This document shows positions 43,759-53,081 of a stretch of DNA of 64,000 nucleotides, piece by piece. Numbering within the stretch: position 1 is the first letter of the stretch; each line of letters starts with the position of its first letter. The notes beneath the pieces are model-generated. The model did not search any database. It was not told the origin of the DNA and saw nothing but the letters and a program-made list of their open reading frames with translations. Origin of the DNA: Algoriphagus sp. Y33 (GTDB taxonomy: Bacteria > Bacteroidota > Bacteroidia > Cytophagales > Cyclobacteriaceae); the NCBI RefSeq assembly GCF_014838715.1, contig NZ_CP061947.1, positions 1,364,001 through 1,428,000 of the forward strand. Reading direction: 5' to 3'. A program made the translations under genes and the position numbers.

Positions 43759-45420
43759 ATGCTTAATCATCAAATATGTTTGTTTAAAATCGGACTAGCC
43801 GTTCTTTCTGGCTTTTTTTGTTCAGGGACTATCCTTGGTCAGGTAGAAGAAAGACAACGGCCTGAGGAATGGAAAAATCTGGTTAAGGGGGGAAAGTTTA
43901 TCGATTTGTTCCGGCCGATTCCTCCTATTGGTCAACTTACCTCCAATACATGGGGAAAAGCGGATGTGGTTCCTAGGTACATCGATAATGGAATTGAGGA
44001 CAATGAATGGTCTTACTGGGGTGGTAATATCCTGAAAGGGGAGGATGGTAAATTTCATATGTATGTATGCAGGTGGAGGGAGGATTCTCCAAAAGGGCAT
44101 CATGAATGGCCAAATTCTATTGTGGTGCATGCTGAGTCTGATTCACCAATGGGACCCTTTACGGTGGTAGATGAAATAGGAAAAGGACATAATCCTGAAA
44201 TTTATAAAACAGACGCCGGAGATTACGTCCTCTATGTAATTGACGGCAGGTATACATCCCAAAGTCTATCCGGACCTTGGGAATACAGCAACTACGAGTT
44301 TGATCAAAGGGACAGGCCTATAATTGAAGGGTTGTCAAATCTGACTTTTGCTAAGAGGGAAGACGGTTCCTTCCTAATGGTGTGCAGGGGAGGAGGAGTC
44401 TGGTTTAGTAAAGATGGCCTAAGCACTTTTTATCAAGTTACGGACAAAAGAGTATACCCACCGGTTGACGGAAGATTTGAAGATCCTGTTGTCTGGAGAG
44501 ACGCTATTCAATATCATTTAATAGTGAATGATTGGCTGGGCAGAATTGCATTTTATTTACGGTCAAAGGATGGGGTACACTGGAAAACTGATCCCGGAGA
44601 GGCTTATATGCCGGGTATCACCAGTTATGAAGATGGGACAGCCGAGGATTGGTTTAAATATGAACGAATTAAAATATTTCAGGATGAGTTGGGAAGAGCC
44701 ACACAAGCTAATTTTGCGGTTATTGACACCCTCAAGAATGAAGACAAACCCAACGATTCTCACAGTTCCAAAAATATCGGTATACCATTGGCAGCAGGGC
44801 TTCAGCTGGAATTGATCAATAAGAAGCCAATTACACCCCAGACCAACAGCATCAAGCTTTTGATAAAAGCTGAAGAGGGATTTAAGCCACTTGAACACTT
44901 GGATTTGAATAGCCTTTATTTTGGAGCGCCGGAAGAAGTTAATTTTGGGAAAGGTGCTAAAATGACAGCATTTAAGGCTAAGGGAGATGATCTTCAAATT
45001 ACATTCGAGGGGCTAGGAAATGGGTTTAAGGAAGAGGATTTTGTAGGTAAACTGATTGGAAAGAATATAGGCGGGCAACTGGTTTTCGGTTATGCGAGAT
45101 TGCCATGGGTGGATTATAATCCAGCGATTCTATCTACGGGAAAACCAGTGGTCGGACAAAACACTATTACTGTTCCGATAGAAAACTTTGGACAGGTAAA
45201 ATCCAAGCCTTCTGAAATCAAAGTATGGGTAGTAAATGGTGAAGATTCTATTTTGCTTGCCAAGGGGAAATCCAAAAGCTTAGAGCCATTTGACCTGCAC
45301 CATATCAAATTGGATAATTTGATCCCTTTGCAAAAGGGAGAGTCAATTGATCTTAGGATATCCGTTTCTTCAAAAAATGCCCAAGAAGAGGTATTTCAAA
45401 TCTCCGCTGTTATAGATTGA
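43759..45420 (+). CDS. Secreted five-bladed-propeller glycoside hydrolase (GH43/117-like)
   Basis: 553 aa. Signal peptide about 1-27 ('AVLSGFFCSGTILGQ'). Residues 40-330 show GH43-type blade motifs: 'WGGNILKGEDGKFHMYVCRW', 'GKGHNPEIYKTDAGDYVLYV', 'SNLTFAKREDGSFLMVCRGG', 'GRFEDPVVWRDAIQYHLIVN'. Candidate acids are the Asp/Glu of these motifs, but I cannot assign the catalytic set. Residues 340-553 are probably a beta-sandwich accessory domain. Last gene of the locus and its likely degrading enzyme. Exact GH family uncertain. Confidence 0.7.
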   Translation: MLNHQICLFKIGLAVLSGFFCSGTILGQVEERQRPEEWKNLVKGGKFIDLFRPIPPIGQLTSNTWGKADVVPRYIDNGIEDNEWSYWGGNILKGEDGKFHMYVCRWREDSPKGHHEWPNSIVVHAESDSPMGPFTVVDEIGKGHNPEIYKTDAGDYVLYVIDGRYTSQSLSGPWEYSNYEFDQRDRPIIEGLSNLTFAKREDGSFLMVCRGGGVWFSKDGLSTFYQVTDKRVYPPVDGRFEDPVVWRDAIQYHLIVNDWLGRIAFYLRSKDGVHWKTDPGEAYMPGITSYEDGTAEDWFKYERIKIFQDELGRATQANFAVIDTLKNEDKPNDSHSSKNIGIPLAAGLQLELINKKPITPQTNSIKLLIKAEEGFKPLEHLDLNSLYFGAPEEVNFGKGAKMTAFKAKGDDLQITFEGLGNGFKEEDFVGKLIGKNIGGQLVFGYARLPWVDYNPAILSTGKPVVGQNTITVPIENFGQVKSKPSEIKVWVVNGEDSILLAKGKSKSLEPFDLHHIKLDNLIPLQKGESIDLRISVSSKNAQEEVFQISAVID

Positions 45421-45628
45421 TTATTTATGGTCGGGAGGGGTTTACGCTTTCTTGTTCTTGAAGAAATTACCCCAGCCTGTTGGGACGTGATGGTACAATA
45501 ATTATAATACAATGGCAATTCCGGTTCTATTTGTTTCAAAATCAGCTACTACGTTTCTGTTTTTGTCTTCACCATAACTATCCGCCGTTGCGGATTGAGT
45601 CTACAGACAGGCTGATTTTCTACTGAAG

Positions 45629-45665
45629 TATAGCCTGTCCCGATTTTTTTTCGGGACAGGCTATA
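45629..45665. terminator. Perfect 15-bp hairpin
   Basis: TATAGCCTGTCCCGA (45629-45643) and its exact complement (45651-45665) around a T-run loop. Strong enough to end the polysaccharide-utilisation transcript, but 'agcctgtccc' also occurs near 7.2 kb, so it may be a dispersed hairpin. The rest of the gene-free 45421-45858 shows nothing recognisable. Confidence 0.5.
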
Positions 45666-45858
45666 GCGAACCCTAATTCATAATCCGGTGTACGTAGCTG
45701 CAATTAAAATCTTTAACTTCATTCATGAAAAGTGATAAAATAAAACTACTATTGTCAAGTGTAGGTTATTTTTAAATTTCTACTGAAAAAGGCGAAGGTG
45801 GAGATAGGTAAGGCAGCTGCTTAACCAAGCGCGATACCGGAGCCGAATTTGTACTGTC

Positions 45859-47031
45859 ATGGAGGTGATTTTTGTACTGTGTTCTGTGGTGATTTTATAT
45901 ACCTACTTGGGATATGGTTTTGTTATTTTTATTTTAGTCAAATTGAGGCGGTCGGACAGGCCTTCCGAAGGACATTCTTATTTTCCGACGGTATCATTAA
46001 TCATTCCTTTTCACAATGAACGGTTGGGGCTAAGGTCAAAAATAGAAAATACGCTTAATCTTGACTATCCGCCGGATAAGTTAGAAATCATTTTCGTAAG
46101 TGATGGCTCGGATGACGGTTCTGAACGTATCCCCTTGGAGTACTCTTCAATAAAGGCGGTTTTTATTCCCAGGAGGGGAGGGAAAATTGCCGCAATGAAA
46201 AAAGCAGCGGCTATGGCTTCCGGAGAAATACTTGTTTTCTCAGATGCCAACACCTCTCTCAATATAGAAGCGATTCAGGAGCTTACCATTCCCTACCGGG
46301 ATTTGAGAGTAGGAGGGGTAACCGGCGAAAAGCGGATTATCACCTTGCAATCAGATGGAGCCAGCAGTAAAGGGGAAGGCATTTATTGGAAGTATGAGTC
46401 GTTTCTCAAGAAATACGACAGTTATTATTATACCCTGGTCGGAGGTGACGGAGGCCTGATGAGTTTTAGGAGAGTCCTTCTCGATGACATTCCCGACGAT
46501 ACCATTCTGGATGATTTTATGCTGACCATGAGAATGGCTGAAAAGGGATATTTGGTCAAGTATACCCCGCTCGCCAAAGCGCTGGAGTTCAGCAGCTCTT
46601 CTGTGAATGAGGAAATGAAACGGAAAATCAGGATTGCCGCAGGCGGATGGCAAAGTATAGTCCGGCTTCGCCGGGCGATTAACCCCTTTCATGATTTGAC
46701 TCTTAGTTTCCAATATGTGAGCCATAGAGTGTTGAGATGGGCGGTGGTGCCGTTTCTTTTACCGCTGGTGTTTCTCCTGAACCATGTACTGGTCTTTGCT
46801 TCCCACCACCAGGTTTGGGTATTTCTTCTGATGATTCAATATTGCTTTTATGGACTGGCTTTGCTTGGCTATTTAATGAGAAATAGACCGGTGAAAGTAC
46901 CGGGTTTTTTTGTGCCCTATTATTTTTTTGTAATGAACTACTGTGCTGTCTTGGGTTTTTTCCGATGGTTCAGGGGGAGGCAGGCAGTAACCTGGCAAAG
47001 GGCTGAACGGGCAAATGAGAAAGGCCTCTAG
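45859..47031 (+). CDS. Membrane glycosyltransferase family 2
   Basis: 390 aa. N-terminal helix (2-25), then GT2 fold: 'PTVSLIIPFHNERLGLRSKI', 'IIFVSDGSDDGSERI', 'GEILVFSDANTSLNIEA' (DxN variant of DxD), 'DDTILDDFMLTMRMAEKGY' (general base region), 'KRKIRIAAGGWQSIVRLR' in place of QxxRW; C-terminal membrane helices from about 285. Inverting glycosyltransferase extending a lipid-linked sugar or extruding polymer. Closely similar to the protein at 54342-55514, so one is a duplicate. First gene of the exopolysaccharide locus, reading towards the convergent flippase gene. Confidence 0.85.
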   Translation: MEVIFVLCSVVILYTYLGYGFVIFILVKLRRSDRPSEGHSYFPTVSLIIPFHNERLGLRSKIENTLNLDYPPDKLEIIFVSDGSDDGSERIPLEYSSIKAVFIPRRGGKIAAMKKAAAMASGEILVFSDANTSLNIEAIQELTIPYRDLRVGGVTGEKRIITLQSDGASSKGEGIYWKYESFLKKYDSYYYTLVGGDGGLMSFRRVLLDDIPDDTILDDFMLTMRMAEKGYLVKYTPLAKALEFSSSSVNEEMKRKIRIAAGGWQSIVRLRRAINPFHDLTLSFQYVSHRVLRWAVVPFLLPLVFLLNHVLVFASHHQVWVFLLMIQYCFYGLALLGYLMRNRPVKVPGFFVPYYFFVMNYCAVLGFFRWFRGRQAVTWQRAERANEKGL

Positions 47032-47251
47032 TCCCTCTTTTGAGCGGTATCTTTATTGTAAGGAATAGCACGGAAATCGCCTTTAACAATCCTAATGGGA
47101 GGACAAACCCTTGAAGGGTTTTGGGGTAAAAGCGATTTCCCTGTAAGGAATAGGTCTGATTTGGGTATATCAAGCTTTCTGATTCTGCGCCCTCAAAGGG
47201 GGGCTGTAGAATAAAAGCGATTTTTCGGGCAGCTTGAGGCGAAGTGCGCCT

Positions 47252-48586
47252 TTATAGTGGTTTCCGCTTTATTTTTGACCAGCCCAGCCTGATGGCTAGA
47301 GGATAGTTGCGTAAAGCCTGTTTTAGAATATTGAGGTAATTGATTTTCAGGAATCTGTTTAGTATAAAACTTTTGATTACCGCCGTAATAGTCAGGGACA
47401 GCATTATTCCATATGCTCCTCCCATAAGTCCATATCTTGATATAAAAAACCAGGAGAACAACGCACCGGATAGCATGGTGGTGAAGACAAGCACCATATT
47501 GTAAGATGGCTTTCCGATGGCATCCAAAAACACACCGGATTGTCTGTCCAGCGGTCGTACCAGAGCTAGAAGTGAAATAACCTGAAGGTAGGGCACCGTC
47601 GCCAGGTAGTCCTTTCCGACTATAAATAGGATTATTGTTTTACTGAAAAGTAAAATGGCAATCAGGTACAGGAAACTGAAACTTAGCATTGCCCCAAGAG
47701 TCAGTTCGTAGGTTTTGGACACCTCAGCGTGTTGTTTTCTTTCGTGGGCATCAGAGGCTTTGGGAAAGGAAATGGAGGCAATCGAATTGATGGGTATGTC
47801 CAGAAGATTGGTCACCCTGCCTGCACTGTTGGCCATAGCCACTTCTATGGGGGTAAGCAATGCGCCTAGCAAAAATTTATCCATACTGGATGAGATGACA
47901 GAGAGAAGATTTGTGCCGAATACGTAAATACCGAAATGGAAAAGCTTGGAAAACCAATAGCTGTTCCATCCCCAGACAAAGTTGAGGTACTTCCGAACCT
48001 GAATGTGGGAGGATAGTAGCGCAATTATATAGCAAAAGTTATAAATCCAACCCAGCTGTATAAGATCAAGGTCTATATTACTTATATAGAAGAAGGAAAT
48101 ACAAATAAAAAAAGGGACGGTTTTGCTTATTCCCGCAAAAAAATAGGATCGGAAGTTAAACTTTGCCTGCATCAGGATCAGGTTGTGCGTATGGAAGATC
48201 AAAAAAGGAGTGAAATAAACATGTATCCTAAGCAACTTAGATAGTCCCGGTGCGCCAAAAACCGATTCAGCATACGGAGCAAGGGCATAGGTGGAGAGCA
48301 TTAAGATTAGTGTGAGAATGATATTTTGTTGGAGGGAACTCATCTGTATTTCACCATCCTGATTTGTATCGGATACCAGAAATTTGATCAGCCCATTTTG
48401 CAGATAGCCGTTGCGCGACAGTTCAATAATAGTGACTATCGTGATAAAAAGAACCCATATCCCAAATGATTCCGGGGAGTAGATTCTTACCAAAATCATA
48501 AATCCCAAGAAACCGACCAAAAAATCAATTGCCTTGTGCATCATAGTGAAAAAGCCACTAGTCAACCAATAGTTTTTGGGTGTCAT
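47252..48586 (-). CDS. Wzx-type polysaccharide flippase
   Basis: 444 aa with about 12 predicted helices and the MATE/Wzx pattern ('IDFLVGFLGFMILVRIYSPE' at the start, 'SSMDKFLLGALLTPIEVAM', 'QVISLLALVRPLDRQSGVFL'). Moves undecaprenyl-linked repeat units across the inner membrane. Start overlaps the stop of the glycosyltransferase gene upstream on the same strand by 4 nt. The gap 47032-47251 holds no gene. Confidence 0.85.
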   Translation of the reverse strand: MTPKNYWLTSGFFTMMHKAIDFLVGFLGFMILVRIYSPESFGIWVLFITIVTIIELSRNGYLQNGLIKFLVSDTNQDGEIQMSSLQQNIILTLILMLSTYALAPYAESVFGAPGLSKLLRIHVYFTPFLIFHTHNLILMQAKFNFRSYFFAGISKTVPFFICISFFYISNIDLDLIQLGWIYNFCYIIALLSSHIQVRKYLNFVWGWNSYWFSKLFHFGIYVFGTNLLSVISSSMDKFLLGALLTPIEVAMANSAGRVTNLLDIPINSIASISFPKASDAHERKQHAEVSKTYELTLGAMLSFSFLYLIAILLFSKTIILFIVGKDYLATVPYLQVISLLALVRPLDRQSGVFLDAIGKPSYNMVLVFTTMLSGALFSWFFISRYGLMGGAYGIMLSLTITAVIKSFILNRFLKINYLNILKQALRNYPLAIRLGWSKIKRKPL

Positions 48587-49719
48587 GGTTTTTTGCGCTT
48601 AATGGACATATAGGTATCAAGGACAGAAGCGGCTCCCTTCTTAAAGCTAAATTGGGAGGATCTTTCTATTCCCTTTTCGATTAGGTCTTGACGCAGGGAT
48701 TTATCTGTAGCCATGCGTAAAATGGCTTCGCTGATGGAAGCAGTTTTTTTTGGATTGATCAGAAGTGCCGCTTTCCCTGCCACGCTTGGCATGGAAGAGG
48801 TGTTGGATGTGATCACGGGACACTTGCAGGCCATTGCTTCCAGAATGGGTAGCCCAAAGCTTTCTCTTAATGAAGGATAGATAAATGCTTTCGCACCGCT
48901 GTAGAAAAAAGGGAGTTCCTCGTTGGCAATATATCCGGGGAGATGTATTCTGTCCAATAGTACCAAGGCATCGATACCGGAAAGTAAGTTCTCCAGTTCT
49001 TTCCTGCCAAAATCAGGAATTACAATTCCGAAAGAAAGTTTGTTGGCCTTTTCGAGAACAAGAAGGGACTGAAGCAGCCCCACCATGTTTTTTTTTGGAT
49101 CTGTATTTCCTAAAAAGAGCATGTATGAATCAGGAAGTCCGTATTTTCTTTTTATCCCCTCTACCGCTTCAGCTGATTGTGGTTTAAAATGAACTGCCAC
49201 TCCGTTGTTGATTACCTTGACTTTTCCCAGCGGGAAATTGAAATGCTTTTCGATTACTTCCTTTTCATAAGGAGACACAGTATAAATGGTGTGGCAACGG
49301 TTTACTATACGGGGAACAACCCATCTTCTGTATAGATTGCCAAATCGCTGATACAAGGTGCCCAGCTTCAGCTGAAATTGCTCCAGATAGATGATGTCAT
49401 GCAAAGTCAGGACTAAGGGGATTTTAAGAGCCAGCGGTGCGGTATTGCTTGTGCAGTGTAATAGGTCAAGCTTATATTTTCGTACGGCTTTAGGGAGAAA
49501 ATATTGCTCCCAGATAGGGTAGGGGGATTTTCGAAGAGGAATGATTTTGAAATTCTTCGTTTCGGTGATTGTCTGTGTGTCTTCATCCGGATTCACAAAA
49601 ATGAAATACTGGTTTGTATGGTCTATACGCTGAAGATTTTTGATCAGCTGTACGGCTACTAAATCCATCCCGTGTTTATTCGTCCGGAAGATCCGCTGGG
49701 CTTCTATACCGATTTTCAT
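48583..49719 (-). CDS. Glycosyltransferase family 4
   Basis: 378 aa from ATG 49719; the frame also opens at 49764 but the extra 15 residues precede the first beta strand 'MKIGIEAQRIFRTNKHGMDL'. GT-B fold: 'LHDIIYLEQFQLKLG', 'NNGVAVHFKP', 'YMLFLGNTDPKKNMVGLLQS', and the donor-site ExxxxxxxE motif 'RESFGLPILEAMACKCPVIT'. Retaining transferase, probably using a nucleotide-hexose donor. Coupled to the flippase gene by a 4-nt overlap. Confidence 0.88.
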   Translation of the reverse strand: MKIGIEAQRIFRTNKHGMDLVAVQLIKNLQRIDHTNQYFIFVNPDEDTQTITETKNFKIIPLRKSPYPIWEQYFLPKAVRKYKLDLLHCTSNTAPLALKIPLVLTLHDIIYLEQFQLKLGTLYQRFGNLYRRWVVPRIVNRCHTIYTVSPYEKEVIEKHFNFPLGKVKVINNGVAVHFKPQSAEAVEGIKRKYGLPDSYMLFLGNTDPKKNMVGLLQSLLVLEKANKLSFGIVIPDFGRKELENLLSGIDALVLLDRIHLPGYIANEELPFFYSGAKAFIYPSLRESFGLPILEAMACKCPVITSNTSSMPSVAGKAALLINPKKTASISEAILRMATDKSLRQDLIEKGIERSSQFSFKKGAASVLDTYMSIKRKKP

Positions 49720-49781
49720 GATTTTCTGGTTACTGTCTGCTGTAATTTTAAAGTGATTGACCAATTGACATATTAGCCAAA

Positions 49782-49861
49782 ACCTGTCAGGTTTACACCA
49801 TCAATTTTTGATGAATATGTTGGTTTTTGTGGTTTATGCCAGCAAAACCTGACAGGTTTAC
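49782..49861. repeat. Paired 'aaacctgacaggttt' palindromes
   Basis: AAAACCTGTCAGGTTT near 49786 and AAAACCTGACAGGTTT near 49846, each self-complementary around AACCTG/CAGGTT, in the gap between the acyltransferase and glycosyltransferase genes. This is a short palindrome type frequently seen between Bacteroidota genes. Confidence 0.5.
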
Positions 49862-49888
49862 TCGGTACTTATTGCCCTTAGCATAACA

Positions 49889-50497
49889 CTAGTTGAGGTT
49901 TCTGATTACTTTGGCAGGAACACCGCCTACCAATGTATGGGGAGGGACATCCCGCGTTACCACAGCTCCCGCGGCTACTACTGCTCCTTTCCCGATTCGC
50001 ACGCCTTTCATTATCATGCAGTTCATAGTGATCCATACATGGTCTTCTATTACAATTGGTTTGCGTAAGATCCCGGTGCCGGCAGCATCCACTGGGTGAA
50101 AGTCATCGTCAATGATGATAGAATAAGGGCCGATGTTCACATGCTTTCCGATTATGACGGATTCACTTACAGATAGGTGGGCACCGTTTATGAACGAATT
50201 GCTTCCGATCTCTAGACAGGCATTCCGTTTGACAAAGATTTTGGAGCGCTGAAATACTGACCATAGTTTCACATGATCCCCAAAAATGATCCTGCCCTTG
50301 TTTTGTACCTGAGGTCTTCCTTTTACCATCAGCATCTTCCCCATCACGGAATTTCGGGAAAAGTACCAGCGAGCCATTAGAAGCTGTCTGACACCGGAAA
50401 TAGAATAACCTATCATATTGCCCAATCCTGAAGGTTCTCCTTCTTGTTCAAGCTGACTTTGCTTGGTCTTTAATTTAGCATAGATTGTTTTAAGCAT
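49889..50497 (-). CDS. Left-handed beta-helix acyltransferase
   Basis: 202 aa. Hexapeptide repeats from about residue 65: 'GSNSFINGAHLSVSESVIIG', 'GKHVNIGPYSIIIDDDFHP' (catalytic-type His in DDFHP), 'IEDHVWITMNCMIMKGVRIG' and the signature end 'VVAAGAVVTRDVPPHTLVGG', then 'VPAKVIR'. O-acetyltransferase of the WcaF/NodL/maltose-acetyltransferase type, likely decorating the exopolysaccharide. 12 nt downstream of the GT2 gene on the same strand. Confidence 0.87.
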   Translation of the reverse strand: MLKTIYAKLKTKQSQLEQEGEPSGLGNMIGYSISGVRQLLMARWYFSRNSVMGKMLMVKGRPQVQNKGRIIFGDHVKLWSVFQRSKIFVKRNACLEIGSNSFINGAHLSVSESVIIGKHVNIGPYSIIIDDDFHPVDAAGTGILRKPIVIEDHVWITMNCMIMKGVRIGKGAVVAAGAVVTRDVPPHTLVGGVPAKVIRNLN

Positions 50498-50509
50498 ATT
50501 CGATAGCTT

Positions 50510-51496
50510 TTAGAATTTATGCATGGTAGAGTTACGTTGTCCCACTATCCTATATGTCCCTGGATTACCTTCCTGTAATACGGGGTGGTCATGTACAGAA
50601 GGATTTTGAATATTCCAAATGCATGCAGCCAATAAGGCTTTTGCAAGTCTCCATTTACCTTGTATCAGGTAAGCAACCAGGTTTTTGGGTAAAGCGACCA
50701 GTCCAAAAAAAAGTAAACTTGCCACCCTATTCAGACCCGTCCTGTTTCTTCGTGTGAAAATCAATCTTCCCCTGTTGATATAATAAACCTTCATAGGACT
50801 GAATATTCCCACAGTCATGGATTCCTTGTGATACACCGTAGAGCTACCCACATAATATATGCTATAGCCGGCACGCTTAATCATCTCGGTCCAATCATGC
50901 TCTTCATAATAGAGAAAATAAATATCAGGAATTAATCCGACTCTTTTCACTACCTCAAATGGAACCATCATAGCCGCGCCGTGGACTAGCTGGGTTTCCG
51001 TAATCTGATCGCATTGGCCGATATCTTCTTCTTCGCCGCCATGCACTTTTCCCCGTACAGTGAGGGAGCTAACACCGTCAGAGCCTCCCCATTGAATGGT
51101 GTTTTGATTGGGACTATGATAATATTTTATCTTTGGAGAAGCTGAACCTATGTTTGGGTTTTGCTCAAAGATGGTAACCAGAGGTTCCAAAAACCCAGGT
51201 GTCACCTCGGTGTCATTGTTTAGAAACATGAGATACTTTCCTTTTGCTACACTGATTCCAAGGTTATTTCCTCCGGCAAAACCCAGATTTTCCTTACTCC
51301 TGACCAGTTTGACCCAAGGAAACCGTTTTTGAAGTCCCTGAAAATCCCATTTGTCGGATCCGTTGTCCACTACTATGGTTTCCGTATTGTAGTAGCTAAT
51401 CTTTTCCAAAGAATGCAGAAGTTCTTCTGTAAGTTTGCTTTGATTAAAATTAACGGTGATTATGGAAACAAGCGGAAGGGTAAGTAGTGATGGCAC
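50510..51496 (-). CDS. Glycosyltransferase family 2 (rhamnosyltransferase-like)
   Basis: 328 aa. 'PLVSIITVNFNQSKLTEELL', 'TETIVVDNGSDKWDF', 'NLGFAGGNNLGISVAKGKYL' and DxD in 'MFLNNDTEVTPGFLEP' are the standard signature of the WbbL/rhamnosyltransferase branch; 'YYEEHDWTEMIKRAGY' holds the catalytic acid. No membrane segments except an amphipathic C-terminal region. First gene of the leftward sub-operon (this gene, acyltransferase, GT4, flippase). Confidence 0.88.
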   Translation of the reverse strand: MPSLLTLPLVSIITVNFNQSKLTEELLHSLEKISYYNTETIVVDNGSDKWDFQGLQKRFPWVKLVRSKENLGFAGGNNLGISVAKGKYLMFLNNDTEVTPGFLEPLVTIFEQNPNIGSASPKIKYYHSPNQNTIQWGGSDGVSSLTVRGKVHGGEEEDIGQCDQITETQLVHGAAMMVPFEVVKRVGLIPDIYFLYYEEHDWTEMIKRAGYSIYYVGSSTVYHKESMTVGIFSPMKVYYINRGRLIFTRRNRTGLNRVASLLFFGLVALPKNLVAYLIQGKWRLAKALLAACIWNIQNPSVHDHPVLQEGNPGTYRIVGQRNSTMHKF

Positions 51497-51842
51497 AGGC
51501 TAAAATATAGTTCCTGACTGAAAAGTATAAAAATAAATATGATTATCCGCTTTTCTACCACTAAAGCATTTGTCGGTAAAGTTTATCATATGCCATTTTG
51601 GCCGGCATCGCAATGGCGGGCCATTCCTTCCTACCGGCCATTTCGGACAATCCTAAAAAAAACACTTTTTTCAGGTTATCGTTGCGGGTTTAAGGGTAAA
51701 TTTGTTTAGTATGTGCATTTCTTAGTCATCTGTTAGGATTAGGCATAAATTAACTTAAACTTCCCTTTCGGAATGTACAAGCTTACCCTTTCGACAATTT
51801 TAGCTTTTTATTTATGAATTATAGTGCAGAAATCTTAAGATC
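51497..51842. other. Divergent promoter region of the exopolysaccharide locus
   Basis: 346 bp between the leftward and rightward glycosyltransferase genes. A TAAATTTG box at 51697-51704 fits the -7 consensus rightwards, but the nearest TTG is too close to serve as its -33. No ORF or hairpin of note. Confidence 0.35.
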
Positions 51843-53075
51843 ATGGTTCTAATTGATTTTGTGCTTTTAGCTGTTTCTATGTTGCTTTTGTTTTATGCTT
51901 CTTTTGTTTCCATTTCTATTTTGGTTGTGGCTTTGCAAACGGCGCGCGCTACAGGGGAACTACCTGCCGGTAATCAAGAGGTAGACATAGCCTGTGTGAT
52001 AACCGCTTATAAGGATGTTGAAATTGCCCTTCCCTTGATAGCGTCGATTTTAGCCCAGAGCCATGCAGATTTTCATATTTACCTGATTGCAGACCGTTGC
52101 CTTCCACATCCTGATTTGCCTGTCGATGGTAGGTTGACCGTGCATTATCCTGAGACAGCTCTCAATTCCAAGCTTGCTTCATTAAAAAGAGGACTAGATC
52201 TGCGGGTAAGGCCCCATGATGCGGTTTTGGTATTGGATCCGGACAACTTGCTGCATCCGGATTGTCTGCGCTACCTGGCAATATCTTTTGGCGAAGGAAA
52301 TAAGGCAGTTCAGGGAAGGCGTACGGCGAAGAATTTAGACACTACTCTGGCATGTTTGGATGCGCTTGGTGAAATCTACTATAATTTCATCCATAAGGAA
52401 CTCCCGTATTTATTGGGTTCTTCTGCTGTCATAGCGGGCTCGGGGATGCTTATAGAGATGGACATATTCGAACAGTATTTAGCTGATTTTGATTTGAACA
52501 ACCCATCAATCATATTGGCTGAGGACAAGATTTTGCAAAATAAGTTAGTGGGTAGAGGATATAAAATAGCCTATCAGAAATCGGCCCTGATTTTTGATGA
52601 AAAATCAAGCCATGGAGATCAGGTACAGAAGCAGCGGACGCGTTGGCTCAAGTCTTACTTTGATCATCTCAAGGATGTCTGGTCCCTGCTGTGGGCCAAA
52701 CTGGCTAAGTTGGAATGGAATGGTATTTATTTTGCCCTCATGACCTCTACTCCGCCGCTGATTTTTTTGGCCGGGGGGTTAGTGCTTACACTGAGTTATG
52801 GTTTGTTGACAAACCCCCTTGTTTTGCTTATTTCACTGGTCGTGGTATGTTTGACCGCTACTAATTGGGTGATGGCATTGGTTTGCTCCCATACACCGCT
52901 GCTAATTTGGAAAGCATTGCCTTTTGTTCCTGTATTTGCGGGGATTCAGGTGCTTTCACTCTTCGGGTTTAAGGCCGTTAAGTCAGACTTCGGAGTCACC
53001 AAACATGATAAATTACTTACGTTTGACCAAGTGTGGCAAGAAAGAAAAAACGACTTCCCCGATCTAAAAAAATAA
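51843..53075 (+). CDS. Processive-type membrane glycosyltransferase family 2
   Basis: 410 aa. N-terminal helix, GT2 core 'VDIACVITAYKDVEIALPLI', 'DAVLVLDPDNLLHPDCL' (DxD), 'SIILAEDKILQNKLVGRGYK' (catalytic acid), and 'QVQKQRTRWLKSYF', which contains QxxRW, the hallmark of polymerising or cellulose-synthase-like enzymes. Three to four C-terminal helices follow. It may therefore build or extend the main chain. 6 nt before the next gene. Confidence 0.85.
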   Translation: MVLIDFVLLAVSMLLLFYASFVSISILVVALQTARATGELPAGNQEVDIACVITAYKDVEIALPLIASILAQSHADFHIYLIADRCLPHPDLPVDGRLTVHYPETALNSKLASLKRGLDLRVRPHDAVLVLDPDNLLHPDCLRYLAISFGEGNKAVQGRRTAKNLDTTLACLDALGEIYYNFIHKELPYLLGSSAVIAGSGMLIEMDIFEQYLADFDLNNPSIILAEDKILQNKLVGRGYKIAYQKSALIFDEKSSHGDQVQKQRTRWLKSYFDHLKDVWSLLWAKLAKLEWNGIYFALMTSTPPLIFLAGGLVLTLSYGLLTNPLVLLISLVVVCLTATNWVMALVCSHTPLLIWKALPFVPVFAGIQVLSLFGFKAVKSDFGVTKHDKLLTFDQVWQERKNDFPDLKK

Positions 53076-53081
53076 GTCTTT